This document shows positions 1 to 5,420 of a DNA stretch of 5,420 bases, piece after piece. How positions within the stretch are numbered: the first letter of the stretch is position 1; each line of letters opens with the position of its first letter. The translations under genes were made by a program, and so were the position numbers. The notes beneath the pieces are model-generated. The model was not told the DNA's origin and ran no database searches. It saw only the letters and a list, made by a program, of their open reading frames with translations. This DNA comes from an uncultured Bacteroidales bacterium (GTDB lineage: Bacteria; Bacteroidota; Bacteroidia; Bacteroidales; Bacteroidaceae), in NCBI GenBank assembly GCA_937876995.1, contig CALEFD010000105.1, forward strand, positions 1 through 5,420, given 5' to 3'.

Positions 1-45
1 ACAGTACAGCTGGGCGGAGGAAACCTGCGCGATGCTTTTGTTTAA
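1..45 (+). CDS. C-terminal tail of an unidentified protein (partial, 5' end outside window)
   Basis: Frame 1 is open from the window edge to a TAA at 43-45 and encodes a 14-residue tail, TVQLGGGNLRDAFV. It stops about ten bases before a strong inverted repeat, where a gene end is expected. The stretch has 23 G/C in 45 bases, richer than most of the - strand genes that follow. Frame 2 also stops nearby (47-49) with a less protein-like tail, so the frame is a judgement. The tail is too short to name the protein. The gene would converge on the diguanylate cyclase gene and share its terminator. Confidence 0.4.
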   Translation, partial: TVQLGGGNLRDAFV

Positions 46-54
46 CTAAAAAAG

Positions 55-141
55 AAAAATACGAGAACACTAAAAAAGATATGCACCACCCAAAAGGTTG
101 AATTTGGGGTAGTGCATATCCAGTGGGGTTCTCGTATTTTT
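55..141. terminator. Bidirectional terminator made of a nested inverted repeat
   Basis: The outer arms 55-68 and 128-141 pair perfectly over 14 bp. Inside them, 78-86 pairs perfectly with 112-120 over 9 bp, and the inner stem continues with mismatches (88-95 against 103-110). On the + strand the outer stem runs into seven T residues (137-143). On the - strand the inner hairpin is followed by TTTTTT and the outer arm by TTTTTCTTTTTT. Either strand can therefore form a stem followed by a U-tract. It sits between two converging genes, and the outer arm stops one base short of the cyclase stop codon. Confidence 0.8.
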
Positions 142-1716
142 TTAGTTGCTCGCTATTTTCATATCCCTTTTGTTTTTGTACATCTCGCTATCTGCACGTT
201 CAAAAACGTCTGAAAATTGAGTGTCCTTTTCGGGATCAAATTCTGCGAAGCCTTTCGCAATACTCACCGGAAGCTTTACATCATCTTTATCTGTGTGTGT
301 TGTCGAGCACATAGAATCAAAGCTTTCCAAAAGTGCTTCCTTATCTTCCAAGTCTCTGCCTTGAAGTATGACGCAGAACTCATCGCCACCGATTCTGAAA
401 ACAGGGCTTCTTTTAAATGTGTCTGATATAACCCGTGCCGCACTTACAATAAGCTTATTTCCAACATCGTGACCGTATCTGTCATTCGTTTCTTTAAGAT
501 AGTTGATATCAAAAACCAAAACACCAAAATCGATTTCTCCCGTTTCAATTTCTTTATCAAAATCATTAATCCATGCCCAGTAGGAATTTGTGTTCCTAAG
601 CCCTGTAAGTGAATCGCGATAGGCTAAAAGATGCTGCAGTTTTTCATGTTCTTTAAGATGAAGTGCCATATTCTCAAACGCACTACTCAAGAGCCTTATC
701 TCATATGTATTGCTATGTACTATCTCAACATCATAATCTCCGTTTGAAAGCTTTACAGATGCGTCAGTCAGTTTCTTTAACGGATATACAATTTTTTTGA
801 CAACAAAAATCGCTATCAAAGAGAAAAACACAGCAAGAATAAGTACAACAAACAGTATCTTAAGAGCTATATCATATCGTATCTGTCTTATATCGTCATA
901 GCTTGCGGAAATGATAAGAGTCATTCCGTTTGTTAATTCTTTGGATACGCTTAAGTATTCTTCCGGATGTTCATGGAGTTTTGCGTCTTCGACGTGCTCT
1001 GAATTATAGATGTCTGCACCTTCAAACTCAAGATGTGCAAATCCGTTTTCATAAATTTTTATATTATGAACCCTATCTGTTAAAGTGGTATAGTCAAAAT
1101 CCATTCCAACAACGCCTATAAATTCATCTTCAAAGTACATCGGAACAACATATGAAATCATCGTTATATCGTTGTTCTTATTGTAGTATGGCAACATCCA
1201 GACAGGCTTTCCTGCTTCATATGGTTGCCAGTACCATCCCACATGCTCAGTATCAGATTTATCATATAGCGATATGTCAGTAGGCTCGAAACGAATAAAT
1301 CCGTCCTTTCCCATTACTTTACTGTAAAATAACCCGAAGGTGTTGTGCGAAAGTTCAGGAGTAAATCTGAAGTAATACGCTACTGCACCGTCAGTATTAT
1401 TTGCCACATCAACAAACATTTCGTCCGAACGACTTAAAATTTCAGCCTGTTTTTTTGCATCCTCAATGTCAGCTTTACTGTTTATAAAACCGAGCACATA
1501 GCTTTCCATAATATGTACTGACTTTTCCATATCGCCGAAAATGTCATTGATTTGAGAAGCATCTTTTTCGCAGGTGACATTTATATAGTCCTCTGTCTGA
1601 TGCTGCACAAACTGGTCAACCTCATATATGCTTAATCCACCTATAAATACCGTAATAGCCAGCATAGCGGATATAACTGTCATTAAAACTTTAAATTGCA
1701 TTGATTGTATTTTCAC
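142..1716 (-). CDS. Membrane-bound sensor diguanylate cyclase (dCache-HAMP-GGDEF)
   Basis: Predicted to make cyclic di-GMP from two GTP in response to a signal sensed outside the membrane. The 524 residues read as a short N-terminus, TM1 (about 8-29), an extracytoplasmic dCache domain (about 35-280), TM2 (about 285-306), a HAMP-like linker (about 303-355) and a GGDEF domain (about 360-524). The dCache part shows the family pattern: WYW (161-163), W173 and PY (176-177), then a VGMD strand ending at D206. The cyclase domain has D403 in FDIN, NDRYGHD at 411-417, and an intact GGDEF at 443-447 after RI, so activity is expected. The RxxD inhibitory site expected five residues before GGDEF is absent (FKRS at 434-437), so product feedback is probably lost. 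No EAL or HD-GYP partner is visible. The GTG start is chosen because AAGGGTGAT lies just upstream; the next in-frame ATG (codon 6) is too far from it. A terminator follows directly. The ligand is unknown. Confidence 0.93.
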   Translation of the reverse strand: MKIQSMQFKVLMTVISAMLAITVFIGGLSIYEVDQFVQHQTEDYINVTCEKDASQINDIFGDMEKSVHIMESYVLGFINSKADIEDAKKQAEILSRSDEMFVDVANNTDGAVAYYFRFTPELSHNTFGLFYSKVMGKDGFIRFEPTDISLYDKSDTEHVGWYWQPYEAGKPVWMLPYYNKNNDITMISYVVPMYFEDEFIGVVGMDFDYTTLTDRVHNIKIYENGFAHLEFEGADIYNSEHVEDAKLHEHPEEYLSVSKELTNGMTLIISASYDDIRQIRYDIALKILFVVLILAVFFSLIAIFVVKKIVYPLKKLTDASVKLSNGDYDVEIVHSNTYEIRLLSSAFENMALHLKEHEKLQHLLAYRDSLTGLRNTNSYWAWINDFDKEIETGEIDFGVLVFDINYLKETNDRYGHDVGNKLIVSAARVISDTFKRSPVFRIGGDEFCVILQGRDLEDKEALLESFDSMCSTTHTDKDDVKLPVSIAKGFAEFDPEKDTQFSDVFERADSEMYKNKRDMKIASN

Positions 1717-1721
1717 TCTAT

Positions 1722-1733
1722 ATCACCCTTTCC
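1722..1733 (-). promoter_or_regulatory. Ribosome binding site that supports the GTG start of the cyclase
   Basis: On the - strand GGAAAGGGTGAT precedes GTG (1714-1716) by five bases. It matches the anti-SD partner AAAGGAGGTGAT with the central two bases missing. The in-frame ATG at 1699-1701 lies about 20 bases from this site, so GTG is the better start. Confidence 0.65.
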
Positions 1734-1737
1734 GGCT

Positions 1738-1743
1738 ATTATA
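1738..1743 (-). promoter_or_regulatory. Candidate -10 element (TATAAT) for the cyclase gene
   Basis: A perfect TATAAT lies on the - strand. No -35 hexamer sits at the normal 17-base distance: the nearest TTGTCA is 12 bases away and the next is 23. That is the geometry of a promoter where an activator bound to tandem repeats replaces -35 recognition. Transcription would start near 1731, leaving a short leader of about 15 bases that still keeps most of the ribosome site. The AT-rich context could produce TATAAT by chance. Confidence 0.45.
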
Positions 1744-1752
1744 TAAAATCCG

Positions 1753-1773
1753 CTATGACAAACCTATGACAAA
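1753..1773 (-). promoter_or_regulatory. Tandem direct repeat resembling a Pho box (OmpR/PhoB-type operator)
   Basis: The 10-mer TTTGTCATAG occurs twice on the - strand (1764-1773 and 1753-1762) with an 11-base period, one helical turn. The core TTGTCATAGGTTTGTCAT agrees at 14 of 18 positions with the enterobacterial Pho box consensus CTGTCATAWAWCTGTCAY. OmpR/PhoB-family response regulators bind such repeats head to tail, usually a little upstream of the -10. Here the gap to TATAAT is 12 bases. The repeat is seen directly; the regulator is an inference, and Bacillota PhoP boxes are usually TTAACA-like. Confidence 0.5.
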
Positions 1774-1833
1774 TTGAAAATATAAGCAAAATATTTTTTA
1801 TATCTCAAAACTGTCCTTGATTTTAATTAAATT

Positions 1834-2733
1834 TTATATTAAATCTGTCAAAAGTATAAGTACAAAAGCCAGAATTCCACTAAACTGAATAAAGAATCCC
1901 TGCTTTGAATAACCTTTACGGCGTAGCATTACCGAAAGTGCAAGACACAGTATTGTAAATGACGGAATGTTGTATATGCACTGATCTATCCATTCATAGC
2001 CGCTTCCTGTAAGTCCAAACATCGTGCAGATAAGACTGATAAACGGCACCGCAATGATTCCTACAATGAAGTTTACAATGATGCAGGATTTATCAAGATA
2101 GGAATATTTATATTCTTTGTCCTTACGGACAAATATGATGCATACGAGCAGGAATATCAGCATCAGCACAACAAAGAAGATGATGTTGTCCGGTTCATAT
2201 GTAACTCCGGAGAAAGAAAAGCTGTTTTCAATTGGCTCCCCATAATAAAAGTCTAATACTCTAAAGCCGACAGCTGCCAATTCTTCTTCGTTTTGATAAC
2301 CTGAAATGGAGATATCTTTTTCATAATCGTAATACTCAACATAAGCCCCGGGTTCTTCCATATCATAATGCTTCTGATGATAGTCACTATAAAGCGGATC
2401 GCCCATAAGGTAGCCTGCTTCCGTTCCCGGCTGCACTGCAAGTGTCTTCGTTTCATCCTGGTAAACAACGTAGTCACCCTCGGTATAGACAGTTTCTTCA
2501 CTCCAATATCTGGTGTGCTCGTTGAAGATGGTTTGAGATCCCTCGTATTTACAAATAATAACGCCTGAAGTCGTTCCGGTTTCACCCCTATATTCATAGG
2601 TAATGGAAAAAGGAAATTCCCCTTCGCTTATCGCAGGTTTTGTATTATAGCAAAGAATCACCGTGAGAATCGCATATGCTACAAGTAATCCCACAAGTAA
2701 AATTGCAGGAATACGTAAATTTTTTATTTTCAT
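1834..2733 (-). CDS. Membrane protein of unknown function with an extracytoplasmic domain and five predicted helices
   Basis: I do not recognise this family. The 299 residues begin with a positively charged MKIKNLR and a first hydrophobic segment (about 7-29) that could be a signal anchor. An acidic, tyrosine-rich domain follows (about 31-180), probably outside the cell and containing many short beta-prone stretches. Four more hydrophobic segments come next (about 183-203, 216-240, 254-270, 279-298). The basic RKDKEYKYSY after the second helix and RRKGYSK after the fourth suggest cytoplasmic loops. Only one cysteine (C61) lies in the outer domain and there is no lipobox. The ATG is preceded by AGGAG at seven bases. 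It lies 53 bases after the ABC ATPase gene with no terminator visible between, so it probably belongs to the same transcript. It could be an accessory or sensor protein of the importer, on adjacency alone. Confidence 0.85.
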   Translation of the reverse strand: MKIKNLRIPAILLVGLLVAYAILTVILCYNTKPAISEGEFPFSITYEYRGETGTTSGVIICKYEGSQTIFNEHTRYWSEETVYTEGDYVVYQDETKTLAVQPGTEAGYLMGDPLYSDYHQKHYDMEEPGAYVEYYDYEKDISISGYQNEEELAAVGFRVLDFYYGEPIENSFSFSGVTYEPDNIIFFVVLMLIFLLVCIIFVRKDKEYKYSYLDKSCIIVNFIVGIIAVPFISLICTMFGLTGSGYEWIDQCIYNIPSFTILCLALSVMLRRKGYSKQGFFIQFSGILAFVLILLTDLI

Positions 2734-2740
2734 AGTGTAG

Positions 2741-2745
2741 CTCCT
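2741..2745 (-). promoter_or_regulatory. Ribosome binding site of the 299-residue membrane protein
   Basis: AGGAG on the - strand, seven bases before the ATG at 2731-2733. It fixes the start of that gene and indicates that translation does not depend on the upstream ATPase gene. Confidence 0.75.
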
Positions 2746-2786
2746 AATTAAATCATTAAATTCTGTAAACAGGCTCTTGAAACTGC

Positions 2787-3884
2787 TTATTTTTCTTTTA
2801 TATCCACCATTACCACATTGGTATATTCGCCATCAGAACATTCATTGTGTGCTATACTTTCGGTTATACCTTCCAAAAGTTTGAGGGACAGTTCATTATC
2901 ACTCTCTAAAGGATTGAAAATTTCACCTGTATATTTTATCTGCATATTAACAGCTTCATCATCCGAAGAATATTCAATCTCAACTTTAAGACAGAATTCA
3001 TCTTCAAGTTTTGGCAAAACATTCTGCATACAAAGCTCTTCAAATGCAGCCTGTGTACGGTAGATGCTTTTTTGTGAAATGTGATTTTTTCTTCCGAATT
3101 CTTCAAGTTCTGTATTAAATCCTAAAAAGTCAAAGGATTTGGTTGTTATTGTTTTTTCAAAAACCTTGAGCTGGCGTATAAAGCGAATTGTTCGTTCTTT
3201 CTTTGGATTATCAAAGATTTCTTCCGGAGTACCGTCTTCATAAACACCTCCGTCATCCATATAAAAAACTCGGTTTGCAATTTCTCTTGCAAATCGCATT
3301 TCATGGGTTACTATCATAAGAGTAAGTCCCTTCTGGGCAAGCTCTTTGATTACCGCCTGAACTTCACCAACCATTGTAGGATCAAGTGCAGATGTGGGTT
3401 CGTCAAGCAGAACAATTTCAGGTTCCATTGCAAGAGCTCTTGCGATTGCAACTCTTTGTTTTTGCCCGCCCGACAGTTCATCCGGATAGCTTAACGCTTT
3501 ATCTTTAAGACCTACCATAGTGAGAAGCTCCATACCCTTATCATATGCCTCTTGTTTTGTCTTTTTTAAAAGATCCATCGGTGCCGCCATAATATTTTCT
3601 ATTACAGTCATATGACCAAACAAATTAAACGACTGAAACACCATACCCATTTTCTTGCGAATTTTACTGATATCGCATTTTTTATCGTTAATACACTCTC
3701 CGTCTACAAATATTTTTCCGTCTGTAGGAGTTTCAAGCATATTGATACATCTGATAAGGGTAGATTTTCCTGTTCCTGAAGGTCCTATAATAGAAATTAC
3801 ATCGCCTTTATTTATGGTTACATTCACATCCTTTAAGGGAGTAATGTTTGGATATACTTTTTTTAAGTGTTCTATTCTAATCAT
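2787..3884 (-). CDS. Polar amino acid-type ABC transporter ATPase with an extra C-terminal domain
   Basis: Cytoplasmic ATP-hydrolysing subunit of the importer encoded with the upstream permease. Residues 1 to about 235 form a complete GlnQ/HisP-like ATPase: Walker A GPSGTGKST (34-42), Q-loop Q84 in VFQSFNLF, signature LSGGQ (137-141), Walker B ending in LLDEP (159-163), D-loop SALD (165-168) and switch H194 in VTHEM. All catalytic positions are intact. The family usually ends near 240-250 residues; this protein has 365. The added part (about 241-365) has features of an RsbW/GHKL-type fold without its ATP-binding residues, and is listed separately. The ATG overlaps the permease TGA as ATGA and has AAAGGAGT six bases upstream, so the two are probably translationally coupled. 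Glutamine, cystine or another polar solute are all possible; the sequence does not decide the substrate. Confidence 0.95.
   Translation of the reverse strand: MIRIEHLKKVYPNITPLKDVNVTINKGDVISIIGPSGTGKSTLIRCINMLETPTDGKIFVDGECINDKKCDISKIRKKMGMVFQSFNLFGHMTVIENIMAAPMDLLKKTKQEAYDKGMELLTMVGLKDKALSYPDELSGGQKQRVAIARALAMEPEIVLLDEPTSALDPTMVGEVQAVIKELAQKGLTLMIVTHEMRFAREIANRVFYMDDGGVYEDGTPEEIFDNPKKERTIRFIRQLKVFEKTITTKSFDFLGFNTELEEFGRKNHISQKSIYRTQAAFEELCMQNVLPKLEDEFCLKVEIEYSSDDEAVNMQIKYTGEIFNPLESDNELSLKLLEGITESIAHNECSDGEYTNVVMVDIKEK
2790..3164 (-). other. C-terminal appendage of the ABC ATPase: degenerate RsbW/GHKL-like domain
   Basis: This covers residues about 241-365 of the ATPase. Residues 279-293 resemble the N-box helix of anti-sigma/GHKL ATPases (FEELCMQN), but Gln287 sits where the Mg-binding Asn is expected. 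Residues 315-326 resemble the next motif (usually D-x-G-x-x-F-D-P) as YTGEIFNPLE, with Tyr318 in place of the Asp. The glycine-rich lid is missing (ELSLKLLEG). The last strand, YTNVVMVDIK, fits the end of the RsbW fold. ATP binding is therefore unlikely, and a protein-binding or dimerising regulatory role would fit. The fold assignment comes from motif spacing read by eye. Confidence 0.45.
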
Positions 3885-5420
3885 CTTTTTACTCCTTTCA
3901 GGATTGTCTTCTCAGTTCTGCGTTTGGGTTCAAATTTAAACTTTATAATTTTAAGTAAAGATGCAACAATCCAAGTGAGAATAAAATAAATAACTGCTGT
4001 TGCAATCAGAGGGAAGAAAGCCTCATAAGTATTGCTTCGGATTATATCTCCCATCTTGGTAAGGTCGTTTACTGCAATATAGCCGACAACGGCAGTTGCT
4101 TTTATCAGTTCAACAATCTGACCGCAATAAGACGGCAGAAAGATTTTCATAGCCTGCGGAAGAACAATACGGAAAAATGTATTATTTTTATTATATCCGA
4201 GAGCATAAGCCGCCTCAGTCTGTCCGTTATCAACGCTATCAACCGATATCTGCATATGCTCGTATACAAATGCACCGAAAACCAATGAAAATCCCAAAAT
4301 TGCAACAACAATTCCACTCATATCCCGTATATTCCCGAACACAACATAAAACAGAATCATAAGTATAACCACAACAGGTGTGCCGGCAATAAATCTGGAG
4401 TATACCTTTGAAATACCTTTTATAAGTCCACGAAGTATTTTAATATCTGAACGACTGAGCATATACAATGCAAAGCCCAATAATGAACCGATAAGGATAG
4501 CGAGAATGCTGATAACCATGGTAACGCCGATACCTTCCACAATCAGTTTCCAGCGATTTTCCCGAATAAAAGTCTTATTGAAATCTTCTTTTAGTTCGTT
4601 CCAGAAGCTACTGTGCGCTAAAATGTCTGATTCATCCTTCACCACCATAACAACATCCACCGTCAGATGGCTCTCCGAAAAGTCTACGCTCTGTGCGCGC
4701 TCCTCTGTAATGGTAACGGCGCCGGTACCAATATCATACTTTCCCGTGGTAACGCCCGGAAGAATTGCATCAAAAGTCATATACGACATATCCAGCTTAT
4801 AGCCGTATTCCTTTGCAAACAGCAGCAAGATCTCCATCTCATAGCCTGTCAGTTCGCCATCTTTTATGTAAGAAATAGGCTTCAGATCCGGCGCAACCGC
4901 GATCCGAATAGTGCCGTTTTCACCTGTCAGAGAATTGAAATCAAGTTTTCCTGTCGGTTCGGTTTTACCAAACCATTTTTCCGCCAGTTCATCCAATGTT
5001 CCGTTTTCCTTCGCCGCGCGGATAAAGGAATTCAATTGTTCCCGCAGCAGCGCTGACTGTTCGCTTTTCTGGAATATATATGCAGCTTGCGTGTGGTCGA
5101 TGGCCTCATCGATGGACTGGATCTTTGCTCCTTCCCAGATCGCCGCAGTAACATAGGTACTTTCCGATAAATAGCCGTCTATTTTTTCCTGTTCCACTGC
5201 GACGATCATATCGGATATCATGTTGTAATATTCGCGCTTTGCATTGGGAAAACGTTCCTTTGCAAAATCATCGTAAACTGTGCCTGTCATAACGCCAATG
5301 GTTGCGTTTTCAAAGTCCGCCAGTGTCTTTGCGCTGCTTGCGGCAGCATTTTCTCTGCGGATGATCGCCACACCATAAGTTTCAAAATGCGGATCTGTAA
5401 ACGTTACGCTTTCAGCACGT
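3881..5420 (-). CDS. Fused substrate-binding/permease protein of a polar amino acid-type ABC importer (partial, N-terminus outside window)
   Basis: Binding and membrane subunits of the importer in one chain; 512 residues are visible, numbered here from the codon at 5417-5419. The frame stays open to the window edge, and residues 1-16 (RAESVTFTDPHFETYG) are typical mid-domain SBP_bac_3 sequence, so the GTG at 5369-5371 is not the start. Residues 1 to about 150 are the second lobe and closing helix of a first binding domain. Residues about 168-262 are the first lobe of a second one (GTIRIAVAP, ELTGYEME, ITEERAQSVDFSES), without a second lobe. The membrane domain follows with five hydrophobic segments (about 296-321, 344-364, 369-389, 435-453, 468-492) and the EAA loop (GQTEAAYALGY at 399-409, then VLPQ), which docks the ATPase. 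The GlnP-like layout (binding domains before permease) is known in Bacillota. The basic C-terminus ends in a TGA overlapping the ATPase ATG. GC content rises sharply in the binding part. Confidence 0.93.
   Translation of the reverse strand, partial: RAESVTFTDPHFETYGVAIIRRENAAASSAKTLADFENATIGVMTGTVYDDFAKERFPNAKREYYNMISDMIVAVEQEKIDGYLSESTYVTAAIWEGAKIQSIDEAIDHTQAAYIFQKSEQSALLREQLNSFIRAAKENGTLDELAEKWFGKTEPTGKLDFNSLTGENGTIRIAVAPDLKPISYIKDGELTGYEMEILLLFAKEYGYKLDMSYMTFDAILPGVTTGKYDIGTGAVTITEERAQSVDFSESHLTVDVVMVVKDESDILAHSSFWNELKEDFNKTFIRENRWKLIVEGIGVTMVISILAILIGSLLGFALYMLSRSDIKILRGLIKGISKVYSRFIAGTPVVVILMILFYVVFGNIRDMSGIVVAILGFSLVFGAFVYEHMQISVDSVDNGQTEAAYALGYNKNNTFFRIVLPQAMKIFLPSYCGQIVELIKATAVVGYIAVNDLTKMGDIIRSNTYEAFFPLIATAVIYFILTWIVASLLKIIKFKFEPKRRTEKTILKGVKR
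3891..3898 (-). promoter_or_regulatory. Ribosome binding site of the ABC ATPase gene, inside the permease gene
   Basis: AAAGGAGT on the - strand lies six bases before the ATG at 3882-3884 and within the last codons of the permease. Together with the ATGA overlap it indicates coupled but independently primed translation of the ATPase. Confidence 0.8.
4634..4918 (-). other. Half substrate-binding domain joined directly to the permease membrane domain
   Basis: About 95 residues match only the first lobe of an SBP_bac_3 domain, from GTIRIAVAP to VVMVVKD. A full domain would continue with roughly 100 residues of second lobe and a returning helix. Here the chain passes at once into SSFWNELKEDFNKTFIREN, the amphipathic lead-in to the first permease helix. 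The preceding binding domain in the same chain does show its second lobe and closing helix. From memory, similar fusions exist in other gut Bacillota, which would make this a family trait and not a local deletion. Confidence 0.6.

Noticed and set aside
1756..1772. Either TTGTCA copy as an ordinary -35 hexamer
   Set aside because: The spacings to TATAAT are 12 and 23 bases, outside the workable 16-19; the repeats fit an activator operator better.
1777..1797. AT-only inverted repeat (AAAATAT / ATATTTT) as terminator of the 299-residue protein gene
   Set aside because: Seven A/T pairs around a seven-base loop in a very AT-rich gap give a weak stem; chance is likely, so no terminator is called there.
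2253..2597. 114-codon open frame on the - strand within the 299-residue gene
   Set aside because: It overlaps a frame with clear membrane segments and a good ribosome site; its own translation shows no recognisable domain and no ribosome site was identified.
2748..2762. Repeat of ATTTAAT with an 8-base period upstream of the 299-residue gene
   Set aside because: Short and A/T only, in an AT-rich spacer; no spacing to a promoter element supports a role.
3655..3939. 94-codon + strand open frame opposite the start of the ATPase gene
   Set aside because: It is antisense to Walker A and surrounding conserved ATPase sequence; a coding shadow.
4380..5056. Two + strand open frames of 129-140 codons opposite the permease gene
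   Set aside because: They lie antisense to a strongly conserved coding region and arise from its codon bias in the GC-richer part; their proteins resemble nothing.
5369..5371. GTG as the start codon of the permease fusion
   Set aside because: The same frame continues without a stop to the window edge, and the 16 upstream codons encode conserved SBP_bac_3 sequence (ESVTFTDP...), so the true start lies beyond 5420.

Overview
The window reads as chromosomal DNA of a low-GC Bacillota, most likely a Clostridia/Lachnospiraceae-type gut or rumen anaerobe. This rests on protein style, strong AGGAG-type ribosome sites, codon use and overall base composition; no rRNA or marker gene is present, so the placement is an inference.

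Layout, left to right. Positions 1-45 hold the last codons of an unidentified + strand gene. A nested inverted repeat (55-141) follows and serves as a shared terminator between that gene and the - strand genes. All other genes lie on the - strand and are transcribed right to left: a fused substrate-binding/permease protein of the polar amino acid ABC family (3881 to beyond 5420, N-terminus outside the window), its ATPase (2787-3884, overlapping the permease by ATGA), a five-helix membrane protein of unknown function (1834-2733), and a membrane-bound dCache-HAMP-GGDEF diguanylate cyclase (142-1716). The first three look like one transcription unit. The cyclase has a 117-base gap in front of it, with a promoter of its own that resembles a Pho box.

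How they may work together. The permease fusion and the ATPase make an ABC importer, probably for an amino acid or similar small polar solute. Two architectural oddities stand out. The ATPase carries an extra C-terminal domain of about 125 residues that looks like a degenerate RsbW/GHKL-type fold. The permease carries only the first half of a second binding domain, joined straight to its membrane domain. The cyclase has an extracytoplasmic dCache sensor and intact GGDEF residues but no I-site, so it may turn an external signal into c-di-GMP. A functional link between importer and cyclase is only suggested by adjacency.

A change in base composition lies inside the permease gene. Its binding-protein part is about 47% GC and its membrane part about 38% (hand counts), with a matching change at third codon positions. 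This suggests a recombination junction near 4450-4680, or less interestingly an assembly join. No tRNA, rRNA, CRISPR array, insertion sequence or gene-free stretch over 300 bases is present.
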